Counted from the stretch's first letter, positions 1-8,991 are shown. The stretch: 64,000 bases of DNA from Cellulophaga sp. L1A9 (GCF_009797025.1 NZ_CP047027.1:1364001-1428000); one strand, 5' to 3'. The notes: a model not told the origin generated them from the letters alone. A program made the numbers and translations.

Positions 1-190
1 AAATTCGAAGTTCCAACAAACCTTGCGCCTCTTTTGCAGCATCATATTCCGCGTTTTCAGATAAATCACCTTTATCTCGAGCCTCTGCTATATCCCTTGA
101 TGCCTTCGGACGTTCTATATCTTTAAGCTGATTAAGTTCGTCTCTCAACTTTTTTAATCCTTCTGGTGTATAATATGATTTGTTACTCAT
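1..190 (-). CDS. greA: Transcription elongation factor GreA, N-terminal part (runs off the window)
   Basis: Reading the minus strand from the ATG at 188-190 gives 63 residues beginning [19 protein letters not shown] and continuing through [20 protein letters not shown]. This is the N-terminal coiled-coil region of GreA, with its characteristic GDLSENAEY signature at the tip. GreA stimulates the transcript-cleavage activity of RNA polymerase and rescues backtracked complexes in the cytoplasm. The gene is cut by the left edge of the window, so the C-terminal FKBP-like domain is not visible. The signature is very specific and the identification is firm. Confidence 0.95.
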   Translation of the reverse strand, partial: MSNKSYYTPEGLKKLRDELNQLKDIERPKASRDIAEARDKGDLSENAEYDAAKEAQGLLELRI

Positions 191-301
191 AACTAAGCGT
201 TTTATAAAATAAGAAAATCCTCTTTTTTATAGAGGATTTAAGACAAATATACATTTTTTTTGTTCAACTTTGTTTCTGTATTCTTAAAATACAAATATGT
301 T

Positions 302-751
302 ATGCAAAGAATTTTAGCATTTTTTTTATTGATATTACTATTTGCTTGTGACACGGATACCTCCGATAGAAATCCCTATTTACAAGAGATAGGATTTAGA
401 TTTGACATTAACACTAATTTACCATTATATAGCGATTTAACGAATGAAGGTAGCGCGATATATATTGGTAATTCTCAAGCAGGAACAAGAGGTATTTTTG
501 TAATTAAAACCTTATCTGCCTTTGCTGGCTACAGAGCATTTGAAGCTAGTTGTCCTAACCATACGCCAAATAATTGCTCTACGATGACCTTAGATACCAG
601 TAGAAATTCAGTTACATGCGAGTGTGACGACTACAACTACAGCTTGTTTACCGGTCAATTATTAACCAACCTAGGCGAAGACCAAAAATTTTACAACATG
701 TTAGAATATCGTGTGAGTGTTGGTAGTGGCGTTATATCGGTTACGAATTAA
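302..751 (+). CDS. Lipoprotein with a degenerate Rieske-like fold
   Basis: The frame is open from a TTG at 260, but the ATG at 302 places a lipoprotein signal (MQRILAFFLLILLFAC) exactly at the N-terminus, so I choose it; this gives 149 residues with the lipid-anchored cysteine in the LFAC lipobox. Later segments CPNHTP and CECDDYNYSLFTGQ resemble in order and spacing the two iron-sulfur ligand loops of Rieske proteins (C-x-H and C-x2-H). The second histidine is replaced by acidic residues, so an ordinary [2Fe-2S] cluster is unlikely. It is divergent from greA, with the roughly 110-bp gap 191-301 between them. Function is unknown; the fold assignment is my inference. Confidence 0.6.
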   Translation: MQRILAFFLLILLFACDTDTSDRNPYLQEIGFRFDINTNLPLYSDLTNEGSAIYIGNSQAGTRGIFVIKTLSAFAGYRAFEASCPNHTPNNCSTMTLDTSRNSVTCECDDYNYSLFTGQLLTNLGEDQKFYNMLEYRVSVGSGVISVTN

Positions 752-761
752 TAATAACAAC

Positions 762-1736
762 TTATTTTAATACCTGACTCATCACCCAACTGGTGTGCAA
801 AGCGGTTTCACCTGTTGATGGATGCGGGATACCGTCCATCAAATCTAACTTTAGATTTTGAACATGGTAGTGCTGTATGTGCTTCGGGTTTTCTATAAAT
901 AGCTTATCAATACCTTTAGCATTCTCTAAAACAACCGCCTCTTCTTTAAATATCGAAAAACCTATTTTCCCTTTTGAACCTATTATTTCTACGCTATCTT
1001 CTCTTGCAAAAGCACCAAAATTCCAACTTCCAGTACCTGTAATACCATTTTCATGAACCCAAGTGGCAGTGATTGCATCCTTAGCAGAATATAAGCCTTG
1101 TTGATTAAGACTCATTCCTAAAACCTCTTTAAAGTCACCCAGCAAATAGGCGAACAAGTCTAAACCATGACTCGCCAAATCATCAAAATAACCGCCAGGA
1201 GCAATTTTAGCATCGGTGCGCCAATTATAGTCTTGACTTAAATCGATAGCATTTGCGGGTTTAGAGAAACTCCAGTTTATATGACGAACTTCTCCTATTT
1301 TATCTTCTTTTAACCACTTTTCAACTTGCAGAAAACGAGGCAATGAGCGCCTGTAGTACGCTACAAATAGTGGAACATGTTTCGCTTTAAATGCATTTAC
1401 TATTGCTAGCCCGTCTTCATAACTCGGCGCTAAAGGTTTTTCTATACAGCAAGGCTTACCTGCTTTGGCCACCATTAACCCATATAATTTATGGCTATCC
1501 GGTGGTGTTGCGATATAAATAGCATCTGTTTCTGGATTATTGATGATGTTATCTGCCTCACTATAAAAATGAGGCACCCCATGTCTTTTTGCGTAGTCTT
1601 CTGCTTTTTGCAAGTCTCTGCGCATTACGGCATCTAAACTAAAGCCAGAAGTTGATTGATATGGCGGACCGCTTTTTACTTCGGTTACTGCTCCACAACC
1701 AATTATTCCCCATCGCAATTTCTGAACGCGCTCCAT
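762..1736 (-). CDS. Gfo/Idh/MocA family NAD(P)-dependent oxidoreductase
   Basis: 324 residues with ATG at 1734-1736, the usual length of the family. The N-terminus has the Rossmann dinucleotide loop GIIGCGAV (about residues 10-17), followed by the family's EKP motif (residues 99-101), whose lysine is catalytic in characterised members. The C-terminal domain has a DxxxH motif (D186, H190) in the sequence DLASHGLDL. Members oxidise or reduce sugars, inositols or related cyclic polyols, but the substrate cannot be read from this sequence. It lies between the Rieske-like lipoprotein (convergent) and the TonB-dependent receptor, from which a strong terminator separates it, so it is probably its own transcription unit. 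Confidence 0.88.
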   Translation of the reverse strand: MERVQKLRWGIIGCGAVTEVKSGPPYQSTSGFSLDAVMRRDLQKAEDYAKRHGVPHFYSEADNIINNPETDAIYIATPPDSHKLYGLMVAKAGKPCCIEKPLAPSYEDGLAIVNAFKAKHVPLFVAYYRRSLPRFLQVEKWLKEDKIGEVRHINWSFSKPANAIDLSQDYNWRTDAKIAPGGYFDDLASHGLDLFAYLLGDFKEVLGMSLNQQGLYSAKDAITATWVHENGITGTGSWNFGAFAREDSVEIIGSKGKIGFSIFKEEAVVLENAKGIDKLFIENPKHIQHYHVQNLKLDLMDGIPHPSTGETALHTSWVMSQVLK

Positions 1737-1766
1737 ATTTTAAAATTTTAGTCTAAAATAAGAAAT

Positions 1767-1797
1767 AAAAAAAGGGATTTCTAAAAAAGAAATCCCC
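1767..1797 (-). terminator. Rho-independent terminator of the thiamine-type TonB receptor
   Basis: On the minus strand an 8-bp stem GGGATTTC/GAAATCCC with a 7-base loop is followed directly by a run of seven T. It sits about 30 bases after the stop codon of the receptor at 1825 and before the start of the oxidoreductase. Confidence 0.85.
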
Positions 1798-1824
1798 CTT
1801 AATATCATTACAATTATGTAATCT

Positions 1825-3981
1825 TTAAAAATTTAAGGTTGCCCCTACTAAGAAATTTGTTCCTGCTTGTGGGTAGTAACCTTGAACTTCAAATGACGAA
1901 ACTTCATCCCAAGAATTCAAATAGGTATAGCCATTCGACTCATATTTTTCATTAAAAATATTATTTACTAAAGCAGAAAAAACAATAGATTTAAAAAAGG
2001 AATTTAATTGAATTTCATACATAGCATTTAGATCATTAGTAAAATAATCATTCAATTTAGAAGCTTCCGTATCTGTATTACTTAAATATTGTTCTCCTAC
2101 ATATTTAGAAAATATTGAAAATTGCAAATTCTCTTTAGGCTTAAATGTCAGTATATTTCCCGCAATGACTGAAGGAGAAAACGCAATATTTGTATCCCCT
2201 AAATTTGTTATTAAATTATCTCTATCCAAAATAAAATCATTTATTTTATTTCTACTCACAGCTATATTTGGACGTACTGTCAATTTATTATTTATTTTCA
2301 CTGCCAAATCTAACTCTAATCCCATCCTATAGCTCTCAGGAACATTTGCTCTTAAATAATCACCTACATCATCAATATCTCCTGTCAAGACCAATTGATC
2401 TTTATACCCCATGTAATAAACATTGGTATTCAATTGCAGTGTATTAGAAACATAACGCCAACCCAACTCAAAATCATTAAGTTTTTCTGGCTTAGGATCC
2501 CCACTCTCATAATCATTTCTATTAGGCTCCCTATTGGCTACTGCATAGGAGAAATAAAAATTATTATTAAGATTCAAATCAAAAGTAATCCCCGCTTTAG
2601 GATTGAAGAAATTAAAGGTATCATCGACTATTCCTGTTTTATCACCATTTGCTTGATACCCTACTGTTCTATATTGTAAATCTCCAAAAAGACTCCAATG
2701 ATCATTTAGGTTATAATTTAGTTTAGAAAAAATATTAAAGTCGGTCTTTGTAGAATTATCATCATAATACCGATCTCTGATGTTGCTAGTACTTGCATAC
2801 CTTGCCCAAATAACTTCTCCAAAATGATCTCCGTTATATTTATTCCAGCCGCCACCAAGAATTAAATCTACTTTTTCTTTTCTGTAGTTAGCAGAAAAAA
2901 CAGTCCCATAAAAATCATTATCTAGCCAGCGTCTGCGAATTACATCTGTACTATTTACTTCTTCCTCGTCTACATTAATTGGCGTAAAACCATAGGTATT
3001 AAAATCATCATCTTCCTTAAATTGCTCAAAATAACCACGCCCCTTGGTATAGTGTAATGCAAGGTTTGTTTTCCAATTCTCATTTAAAGTTTCATTCCAT
3101 AACAACTGCGCATGATTCTGCTTATAATTATCCTCTTCTCTGTCATAAAATTGAGTAGCACCATTTTCGTCAGTATAAATTCCAGAAAAATTAAATGTAC
3201 GGTCATCCCTAAGAGTTGCGGCATCAATGCCATTCCATGATTGATATGTAACTTCATGACCCCCAAAAAGTATCGCTTTTATCAAGGTATTATCATCTTT
3301 ATAAGCCGCTTGTAAAAAGTAAGATTCTAGGTCTGATGTAGCTCTATCAATATATCCATCTGAATTAATCTGAGACAGTCTTCCTGAAATTTCTATCTGA
3401 TCATTTAATAGACCTGTACTAAATTTCAATGTATTTCTCAGGGTTTTAAAGCTCCCTATCGAAGAAGAGATTTGCGCATACGCATCTTGAGAAACAGCAT
3501 CTGTAAGTACATTTAAGCTTGCTCCAAAAGCTCCTGCCCCATTCGTAGAAGAACCGACACCACGTTGTAATTGTAAACTCTCTGTAGAAGATGCAAAATC
3601 TGGCATGTTCACCCAAAAAGTACCGTGAGACTCTGAATCGTTGTAAGGAATTCCGTTAATAGTGACATTTACGCGAGTGGCATCACTACCACGAACGCGA
3701 ATACCAGTATACCCAACACCCGCACCAGCATCTGAAGTGGTCACTACGGAAGGTAAAAAGTTCATTAAAATTGGAATATCTTGCCCTAAATTCCTTGGCT
3801 TTATTTGCTCTTTGGTTAAGTTTGAAAAGGTAACTGGAGTTGCTTTCGTTACTCGTATTGCAGATACAAAAACCTCATCTAAAACCACCTTATTCCCTTC
3901 TAAGGAATCTGTTGCTTGCTGCTGTGCATTTGTTGTGATTGCAAAACATAAAATTGAGACTACTGTGAAAATAATTTTCAT
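1825..3981 (-). CDS. TonB-dependent outer-membrane receptor under TPP-riboswitch control (probable thiamine/precursor importer)
   Basis: 718 residues with a signal peptide ending at ...ITTNAQQ. Next comes a short segment EVFVSAIRVTKATPV, in the TonB-box/plug entry position, and a plug domain at about residues 50-160 (GVGYTGIRVRGSDATRVNVT, with the conserved GAGAFGA later). A 22-strand-type barrel fills the rest and ends in the aromatic strand LVGATLNF. There is no N-terminal carboxypeptidase-like domain. The decisive clue to substrate is the TPP riboswitch directly upstream: in Bacteroidota, receptors under this element are known as thiamine or thiamine-precursor importers. The receptor is monocistronic here, with a strong terminator after it. 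Possible inner-membrane partners (PnuC homologue and YkoF-like protein) lie about 10 kb away at 13.1-14.0 kb. Confidence 0.9.
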   Translation of the reverse strand: MKIIFTVVSILCFAITTNAQQQATDSLEGNKVVLDEVFVSAIRVTKATPVTFSNLTKEQIKPRNLGQDIPILMNFLPSVVTTSDAGAGVGYTGIRVRGSDATRVNVTINGIPYNDSESHGTFWVNMPDFASSTESLQLQRGVGSSTNGAGAFGASLNVLTDAVSQDAYAQISSSIGSFKTLRNTLKFSTGLLNDQIEISGRLSQINSDGYIDRATSDLESYFLQAAYKDDNTLIKAILFGGHEVTYQSWNGIDAATLRDDRTFNFSGIYTDENGATQFYDREEDNYKQNHAQLLWNETLNENWKTNLALHYTKGRGYFEQFKEDDDFNTYGFTPINVDEEEVNSTDVIRRRWLDNDFYGTVFSANYRKEKVDLILGGGWNKYNGDHFGEVIWARYASTSNIRDRYYDDNSTKTDFNIFSKLNYNLNDHWSLFGDLQYRTVGYQANGDKTGIVDDTFNFFNPKAGITFDLNLNNNFYFSYAVANREPNRNDYESGDPKPEKLNDFELGWRYVSNTLQLNTNVYYMGYKDQLVLTGDIDDVGDYLRANVPESYRMGLELDLAVKINNKLTVRPNIAVSRNKINDFILDRDNLITNLGDTNIAFSPSVIAGNILTFKPKENLQFSIFSKYVGEQYLSNTDTEASKLNDYFTNDLNAMYEIQLNSFFKSIVFSALVNNIFNEKYESNGYTYLNSWDEVSSFEVQGYYPQAGTNFLVGATLNF

Positions 3982-4041
3982 TCGTATTATTTAAGTGACG
4001 AATAAAAGGGGCAATTACTCTTTTTGTTAGTTGATTTATTT

Positions 4042-4076
4042 GGAATTTATGCATGCTATAAGCATGATTAAATTCC
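4042..4076 (-). promoter_or_regulatory. Hairpin after the TPP aptamer, candidate expression platform
   Basis: The segment can form a long interrupted stem: GGAATTTA pairs with TAAATTCC and GCATG with GCATG's complement around a short loop. It lies between the TPP aptamer and the receptor start codon at 3981. No T-run follows on the minus strand, so it does not look like a simple terminator. A role in switching is inferred from position only. Confidence 0.4.
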
Positions 4077-4094
4077 GCAAATAGTCCTAATGGC

Positions 4095-4197
4095 GATTTA
4101 CGCTTCCCTTGGCAGCATTACCCGCCCAGGTTCATTGGGTATAATCTCAGCTACGTTCTAAAAATTGATTTTAGAATTTTGCACCCCTTTGAGATAC
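4095..4197 (-). promoter_or_regulatory. TPP (thi-box) riboswitch aptamer
   Basis: Minus strand, 5' to 3': AAAGGGGTGC (P1/P2 start), then a variable AT-rich P3a arm, CTGAGAT, ACCC, GAACCTG, GGTAATGC and a final AAGGGA. These are the hallmark conserved blocks of the thiamine pyrophosphate aptamer in the right order and spacing. It lies about 110 bases upstream of the TonB-dependent receptor start, in the same orientation. TPP binding would be expected to lower receptor expression when thiamine is sufficient. Confidence 0.95.
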
Positions 4198-4199
4198 GG

Positions 4200-4207
4200 C
4201 AAAGATA
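4200..4207 (-). promoter_or_regulatory. -7 box of the TPP-riboswitch/receptor transcript
   Basis: The minus-strand octamer TATCTTTG fits the Bacteroidota -7 consensus TAnnTTTG. It would start transcription right at the 5' edge of the TPP aptamer, which supports it. A -33 element is not obvious. Confidence 0.55.
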
Positions 4208-4387
4208 GTGTCGTATTTCTTAATTACCTTCTAAATAACACAAAAAATAATAGACTCCTGCTACGAAAGCACAAGACACCTCGAGAAATAACCACAACTA
4301 ACCTTACATTTGTTAGTAATTAATTAACACCTCAAAGACCATCATTTTTTTAAAAAAGCACGTAATTACAGTAGGCCATTTACAGCG

Positions 4388-6856
4388 ATGAAAAAAACTA
4401 AATCTAAAAATAAATTCACCTTCAGAATCGTACTCAGTTATCTGATCTTAGTAGGCTTAGCCGTAATTTCTGGAATTTTTATTCTTTCAGAGATTAAAAG
4501 CTACCTAGCAACGGATACCTCTGGTGAAAATGATGTGAAACTGATAAAAACAGGCTCATTACTTACACAGCTATACGAAGCTGAAAGCTTATCAAAACTA
4601 GCATTACAAAACAAGACCAAAGAAAATTTTACCGCTTATGCCAAAAAAATTGATGTAGTTTCTGCAGAAATAGATTCACTCAAAGAGGTCATTAACAATG
4701 ATTATCAGGTTAAACTTTTAGATAGCGTTCAGAATTTATTGAAGTTAAAAACCTACAATAATGAAGAATTAAGGCGCCTTAAACTTAAAAGCGAAGCCAA
4801 TAGTTCTCTAGATGTAGCCCTAGCCAAGTTTAATACCATGGAACTTTCTTTAGGGAAAATTACCCCAAAGAGTATCGCTCCGAATATTGATGAACTATCT
4901 CCTAAGGCAAAAAGCGTTATTGAAAAACTTACGGTGATCTTAAATGATAATGCTCCAAAAGAAAATCATAGTCCAGAAAAAATAGACTCTATCATAAATG
5001 CTTCAAGAAGTCTATTAAATGAAGCCAAAGAAAAAGATGCTTTAACGCAACGAGCTTTGGCCCAAAAAGAGCGGGAAATAAACAAAAATGATTTAGATCT
5101 ATCGCAACAATTAAGGAGTATTATTAGTGCCTTTGAACAAGAGATAATTGCCACCACCCGAACTGACAACTCAAAAAAGCAAGAAATTTTAAAGCGTAGC
5201 ACGCGTTTAGCAAGTGTTGCCGCTATACTTGCTTTTCTTACCGTTGGAATTTTTACATTTTTAATCACTAGAGATTATTGGCGGGTACAAACCTATCGTC
5301 AGAATTTAGAAGAAGAAAAGAAGTTTTCTGAGTCCCTTCTTAAAAGTAGAGAGCAATTAATTTCTACCGTAAGTCATGATTTAAGAACCCCTTTAAATAC
5401 CATTACTGGTTATTCTGAATTAATGGAGAACACAGGTTTATCCGGCAAGCAAGTAGGTTATTTGAAAAATGTAAAATCCGCTGCCAAATATGTGGACAAT
5501 CTAGTAAATGACTTATTAGATTTCTCTAAGCTAGAGGCGGGAAAACTTAAGATAGTAAATATCCCATTTTTACTACCTGATTTAATCCAGGAAACCGCAC
5601 AAAATTTAGAGGAACTTTATAAAAATAAACCCATAGAGCTGCAAGTTGTTATTGACAAAAAGTTGCACCAAACATTAATTGGAGACCCTTTTAGGATCCG
5701 CCAAATATTAACCAATTTAATTAGCAATGCCTATAAATTTACGCAGGAAGGCTTTATTAAAGTTGTTGCCACAGTAACTATTGAAAACACTTCCCTGTAT
5801 AAAACAAGAATCCAAGTTATAGATAGCGGTATTGGCATTGAAAAAGAAAAGCAAGAACATATTTTTAAAGAATTTACACAGGCTGATGATAGTACAGAAA
5901 AAAAATACGGCGGCTACGGATTAGGCTTAACTATTTCTAAAAAATTAACAGAACTTCTTCAAGGGACAATCAACTTAAAAAGTGATAAAAATCAAGGAAG
6001 TACTTTTACATTTACGATTCCTTTAAAGCTATCAGATACTCAAATTGCGGCAACAGAAAAAAAAGAAATCAATTTTAAAGAAAATAAAATAACGCTGTTA
6101 ATTATTGATGATGATATAGCCATGCGTAAACTACTGCAAGAAGTTTGCGAAAATTCCAATATTAAAACCATTTCATATGCTGACTTTAATGCCATTGGCA
6201 CAAAAGAAAAAATTAGCTATAATGCGGTACTTACCGACATACAAATGCCTACTATAAATGGCTTTGAAGTTTTAAAGAAACTTAAAAGTGGTGCTTATCA
6301 ACATTATACCAATCAGCCTGTTCTTGCCATGACCGGTAGAACGGATTTAGAAACTTCTGCATATATCGCTGCAGGATTTACTACAATCCTACAGAAACCT
6401 TTTGCTAAAGATCAGTTTCTAGAACGTTTAGCTCATCTATTCCCTGAAATAACCACACAGGAAGACACCCAGCATACAGCTAGCTTTGAGAGCCACTCAA
6501 CATTGTTCAGCTTAAAAACAATTACCTCTTTTTTAGATGATTCTAATGATGGCTTAAAAGATTTAATTGACACCTTTTTAAGAGACACTGTAGATAATCT
6601 GGAAATCTTGAGCAAAGCAGTTGCTACAAAAGATAGTGCAAGCTTAAATGCCACATCTCATAAAATGCTCGCTATGTTCCGGCAGTTAGAAGTTAATGAT
6701 TCTATTGCAATCCTTGAAACCTTCGAGAATTTAAAAGCGGACGATCTCAGCGACAAAGAACTTAAAGCCAAATACCAACAGTTAAAAAATAACATCACAG
6801 CGCTAACTTTAGCATTGAAAGCGAATAAAACTATAAATCCAGATTATACTGATTGA
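4388..6856 (+). CDS. Hybrid sensor histidine kinase (HisKA-HATPase-REC-Hpt)
   Basis: 822 residues. Two membrane segments (about 12-34 and 273-294) bracket a helical periplasmic sensor region with no recognised ligand domain. A HisKA domain follows with the phosphoacceptor H330 in STVSHDLRTPLNT, then an HATPase domain with N447 in LISNAYK, DSGIGI and YGGYGLGL. A receiver domain (about 571-685) has the acidic cluster D574-D576, D617 in LTDIQMP and K670 in LQKPF. A C-terminal Hpt domain has H758 in SHKML. All catalytic residues of a phosphorelay are present. The 3' end overlaps that of the convergent sigma-54 response regulator by 26 bases, and the two are likely partners. The signal sensed is unknown. 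Confidence 0.95.
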   Translation: MKKTKSKNKFTFRIVLSYLILVGLAVISGIFILSEIKSYLATDTSGENDVKLIKTGSLLTQLYEAESLSKLALQNKTKENFTAYAKKIDVVSAEIDSLKEVINNDYQVKLLDSVQNLLKLKTYNNEELRRLKLKSEANSSLDVALAKFNTMELSLGKITPKSIAPNIDELSPKAKSVIEKLTVILNDNAPKENHSPEKIDSIINASRSLLNEAKEKDALTQRALAQKEREINKNDLDLSQQLRSIISAFEQEIIATTRTDNSKKQEILKRSTRLASVAAILAFLTVGIFTFLITRDYWRVQTYRQNLEEEKKFSESLLKSREQLISTVSHDLRTPLNTITGYSELMENTGLSGKQVGYLKNVKSAAKYVDNLVNDLLDFSKLEAGKLKIVNIPFLLPDLIQETAQNLEELYKNKPIELQVVIDKKLHQTLIGDPFRIRQILTNLISNAYKFTQEGFIKVVATVTIENTSLYKTRIQVIDSGIGIEKEKQEHIFKEFTQADDSTEKKYGGYGLGLTISKKLTELLQGTINLKSDKNQGSTFTFTIPLKLSDTQIAATEKKEINFKENKITLLIIDDDIAMRKLLQEVCENSNIKTISYADFNAIGTKEKISYNAVLTDIQMPTINGFEVLKKLKSGAYQHYTNQPVLAMTGRTDLETSAYIAAGFTTILQKPFAKDQFLERLAHLFPEITTQEDTQHTASFESHSTLFSLKTITSFLDDSNDGLKDLIDTFLRDTVDNLEILSKAVATKDSASLNATSHKMLAMFRQLEVNDSIAILETFENLKADDLSDKELKAKYQQLKNNITALTLALKANKTINPDYTD

Positions 6857-8183
6857 TCTTATTATACAATGTCTTACGCGTTACTTTCAATAATTTTGCT
6901 GCTTTGGATTTATTGAAATTAGTTTCTTTTAAAGCTCTTATAATTTGATCTTTTTCATAAGCATCTTTAGAGAAATTTTCCGTTTCCACCTTTTTATTTG
7001 CTTCAAAAAGCTCCTTAGGTAACACTGCTGTCTGTATAATATCTCCAGTAGTAAGCAATACAGAGCGTTTGATAATATTTTGTAATTCTCTTAAATTTCC
7101 AGGCCAATGATATGCTTTAAATACGGCGGTAGTCTCATCTGAAAAACCCAATACACGTTTATCAAGAGACTTGTTTGCTTTATCTAAGAAAAAATCTGCG
7201 AACAAAGGCAAATCTTCAAAGCGTTCTTGCAACGAAGGTGTTTCAATAGAAAATTCATTAATCCTGTGATATAAGTCCTCCCTAAAGGTTCCTTTCTCAA
7301 CCGCTTCGACCAAATCTTCATTTGTAGCCGTTATCACACGCACATCAACAGAGACTTCTTTTGTACTACCAACTCGCTTGATTTTACGTTCCTGAAGTGC
7401 CCTTAAAAGTTGTATTTGATTTTCATAAGATAAATTCCCGATTTCATCTAAAAAAAGTGTCCCTCCATTTGCTGCCTGAAAATGACCAATTTTATCTTCA
7501 ATGGCACCAGTAAAGCTACCTTTAACATGCCCAAAAAACTCACTTGTAGCTATTTCTTTAGGAATTGCACCACAATCTACGGCTACAAAATTAAAGTCCC
7601 TTCTTTTACTAGCATCGTGAATAGATTTAGCGGTTACTTCCTTTCCTGTACCACTTTCTCCCGTAATAAGAATAGACATATCGGTTGGCGCCACCAATTT
7701 TATATATTCATGCAATTTCTTAGAAGCATCACTAATGCCTTTAATACCATTACTTGTAGTCACTGCTGCTTTATCTTCAGTTTGTTTTGTTGTTGATTCT
7801 GTTACTGCTTCTACCTGATTTGGTTTTTGATTTAATGCATTTTCAACAAGCATTACCATTTCCTCTGGGGTAAATGGTTTAGAAATATAATCAAAAGCAC
7901 CTTTTTTCATAGCATTAACTGCCGTAGATACTTCGGCATAGCTCGTCATTACAAGAACAGGAATTTTAGAATTAATCGCTTTAATATCCGACAGCAACTC
8001 TATACCATCATAATTAGGCAAGCGCAAATCTGTAATCACCATATCAAAATCTCCCGCTTTAAATTTTTTCTTGGCATCTTCTGCAGTAAAACTTGCTTCT
8101 GCATCATAGCCTTTCTTTTCTAGAAAGCGTTGTAACATTTGACAAAAAGCGGCATCATCTTCAATTATTAAAATTCTAGGCAT
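6831..8183 (-). CDS. Sigma-54-dependent response regulator (NtrC/AtoC family)
   Basis: 450 residues, ATG start. A receiver domain (1-120) carries the phosphoacceptor D52 in MVITDLRLP and the switch lysine in SKPF. The AAA+ domain has Walker A GESGTGKE (175-182), the sigma-54 contact loop GSFTGA (222-227, a normal variant of GAFTGA), and LFLDEIGNL as Walker B. A Fis-type helix-turn-helix closes the protein (about 407-450, ending NKSKAAKLLKVTRKTLYNKI). It should bind upstream activator sites and drive open-complex formation by RpoN polymerase. It is convergent with the hybrid kinase at 4388, its probable phosphodonor. The PepSY-like genes upstream carry sigma-54-like promoters with paired upstream sites and are candidate targets. 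Confidence 0.95.
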   Translation of the reverse strand: MPRILIIEDDAAFCQMLQRFLEKKGYDAEASFTAEDAKKKFKAGDFDMVITDLRLPNYDGIELLSDIKAINSKIPVLVMTSYAEVSTAVNAMKKGAFDYISKPFTPEEMVMLVENALNQKPNQVEAVTESTTKQTEDKAAVTTSNGIKGISDASKKLHEYIKLVAPTDMSILITGESGTGKEVTAKSIHDASKRRDFNFVAVDCGAIPKEIATSEFFGHVKGSFTGAIEDKIGHFQAANGGTLFLDEIGNLSYENQIQLLRALQERKIKRVGSTKEVSVDVRVITATNEDLVEAVEKGTFREDLYHRINEFSIETPSLQERFEDLPLFADFFLDKANKSLDKRVLGFSDETTAVFKAYHWPGNLRELQNIIKRSVLLTTGDIIQTAVLPKELFEANKKVETENFSKDAYEKDQIIRALKETNFNKSKAAKLLKVTRKTLYNKINQYNLDL

Positions 8184-8258
8184 AAATTAAATGTTGTAGT
8201 CATATATACTTACGTCAAATATACCCTATTAAGACTGATGAATTATTTTAAAATTATC

Positions 8259-8297
8259 TTAAAAAAGAAAGGGACTGTGTAAAACACAGCCCCTTTC
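8259..8297 (-). terminator. Terminator after PepSY-like gene 1
   Basis: The minus strand has an AAAGGG-G-CTGTGT stem pairing with ACACAG-T-CCCTTT (one G-T pair), followed by a CTTTTTT run. It lies 35 bases beyond the stop at 8332. Related hairpins end genes 2 and 3. Confidence 0.8.
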
Positions 8298-8331
8298 AAC
8301 CAAACTAACTTGATACAAATCTATTCTTGGA

Positions 8332-8634
8332 TTACATTTCTATCCAATTGCCATTTTCATCAGCGTAAAGTGTACCTGAAGTACCGCCCTCTAATGAAAC
8401 TTCTATTTTATATTGTTGCTGATCATTCACATAAGCTTTATCAATCGTTGCAGATGGATAATTAGTAGCCACTGCTGTTGCAACCGCTTCTGGTAATTCT
8501 GACATTTCAATTTCTGAAAAACCATCTTGTGTTGCTGATACAATTACTGTTTCTTCTACTACAGTCTCACTAGGTTGTGCCATTGCTGTTAAACCTACGA
8601 ATGCAAATGCTGATGCTAAAATTAATTTTTTCAT
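8332..8634 (-). CDS. Secreted PepSY-like protein, tandem paralogue 1
   Basis: 100 residues. A signal peptide (MKKLILASAFAFVGLTAMAQ) is followed by a short linker and one PepSY-like domain (PF11396-type, about residues 40-100): ELPEAVATAVATNYPSA, then KAYVNDQQQYKIEVSL, and finally GTLYADENGNWIEM. Such proteins are small periplasmic or exported alpha/beta proteins of mostly unknown function. It is nearly identical to the copies at 8992 and 9654, differing at scattered positions such as EGG/EDG and QQQ/QKQ. Each copy has its own promoter region and terminator, so each is probably monocistronic. The next gene downstream is the sigma-54 response regulator on the same strand. Confidence 0.85.
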   Translation of the reverse strand: MKKLILASAFAFVGLTAMAQPSETVVEETVIVSATQDGFSEIEMSELPEAVATAVATNYPSATIDKAYVNDQQQYKIEVSLEGGTSGTLYADENGNWIEM

Positions 8635-8683
8635 AATATCTATATTTTAATGTGTTATTAATTATTAAACTTATTACTTCTAT

Positions 8684-8699
8684 TGAAAATATAATGCCG
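8684..8699 (-). promoter_or_regulatory. Sigma-54-like promoter of PepSY-like gene 1
   Basis: The minus strand reads GGCATTATATTTTCA, with GG at 8697-8698 and C at 8685. Spacing equals the -24/-12 sigma-54 consensus (TGGCAC-N5-TTGCA), but the usual GC of the -12 box is TC. The same spacing and TTTC box occur in front of all four paralogues. It could instead be a variant of the housekeeping -7 box (TATATTTT). Confidence 0.4.
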
Positions 8700-8780
8700 A
8701 AAGATAAAAACGGTACGTTTTTAAAACAACTAACTTATAATGAGGTATTTACGTGTGATACGGAAAAAAGTAAAATGTGT

Positions 8781-8813
8781 ATTACTGGGTAACAAGAAGG
8801 CATACTGAGTAAT
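8781..8813. promoter_or_regulatory. Paired upstream site, gene 1
   Basis: Plus strand: ATTACTGGGTAAC, then 10 bases, then ACTGAGTAAT. The first is a palindrome (ATTAC/GTAAT, imperfect in this copy), the second a half-match. It begins 83 bases upstream of the GG of the sigma-54-like promoter, where activator sites of NtrC-type regulators usually sit. Confidence 0.45.
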
Positions 8814-8923
8814 TTATACACAAGGCAATAGCTTATTTGTGCCCTTTTAATTAGTTAATGTACTTATGGGTTTTAGCTAAAAAAATAAACAGATCAAAAG
8901 TAAATCCATTACGATTTTAAACA

Positions 8924-8957
8924 GAAAAAAGGGACTGTATAAAATACAATCCCTTTT
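8924..8957 (-). terminator. Terminator after PepSY-like gene 2
   Basis: The minus-strand stem AAAGGGATTGTAT/ATACAGTCCCTTT is followed by a TTTTTT run, 35 bases beyond the stop at 8992. Confidence 0.75.
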
Positions 8958-8991
8958 TACCAGACTAACTTAATGTAACTCAATCGCTCGA

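Larger units (their letters stand above)
8635..8923. other. Intergenic region between PepSY-like genes 1 and 2
   Basis: About 290 bases with no coding potential that I can see. It holds the gene 1 promoter-like element and paired upstream sites described separately. The stretch next to gene 1 is highly similar to those upstream of genes 2 and 3, while the middle (about 8815-8920) is divergent among copies. Confidence 0.6.

Noticed and set aside
4042..4076. Intrinsic terminator of the TPP riboswitch
   Set aside because: The hairpin is strong, but the bases after it on the minus strand are A- and C-containing with no T-run.
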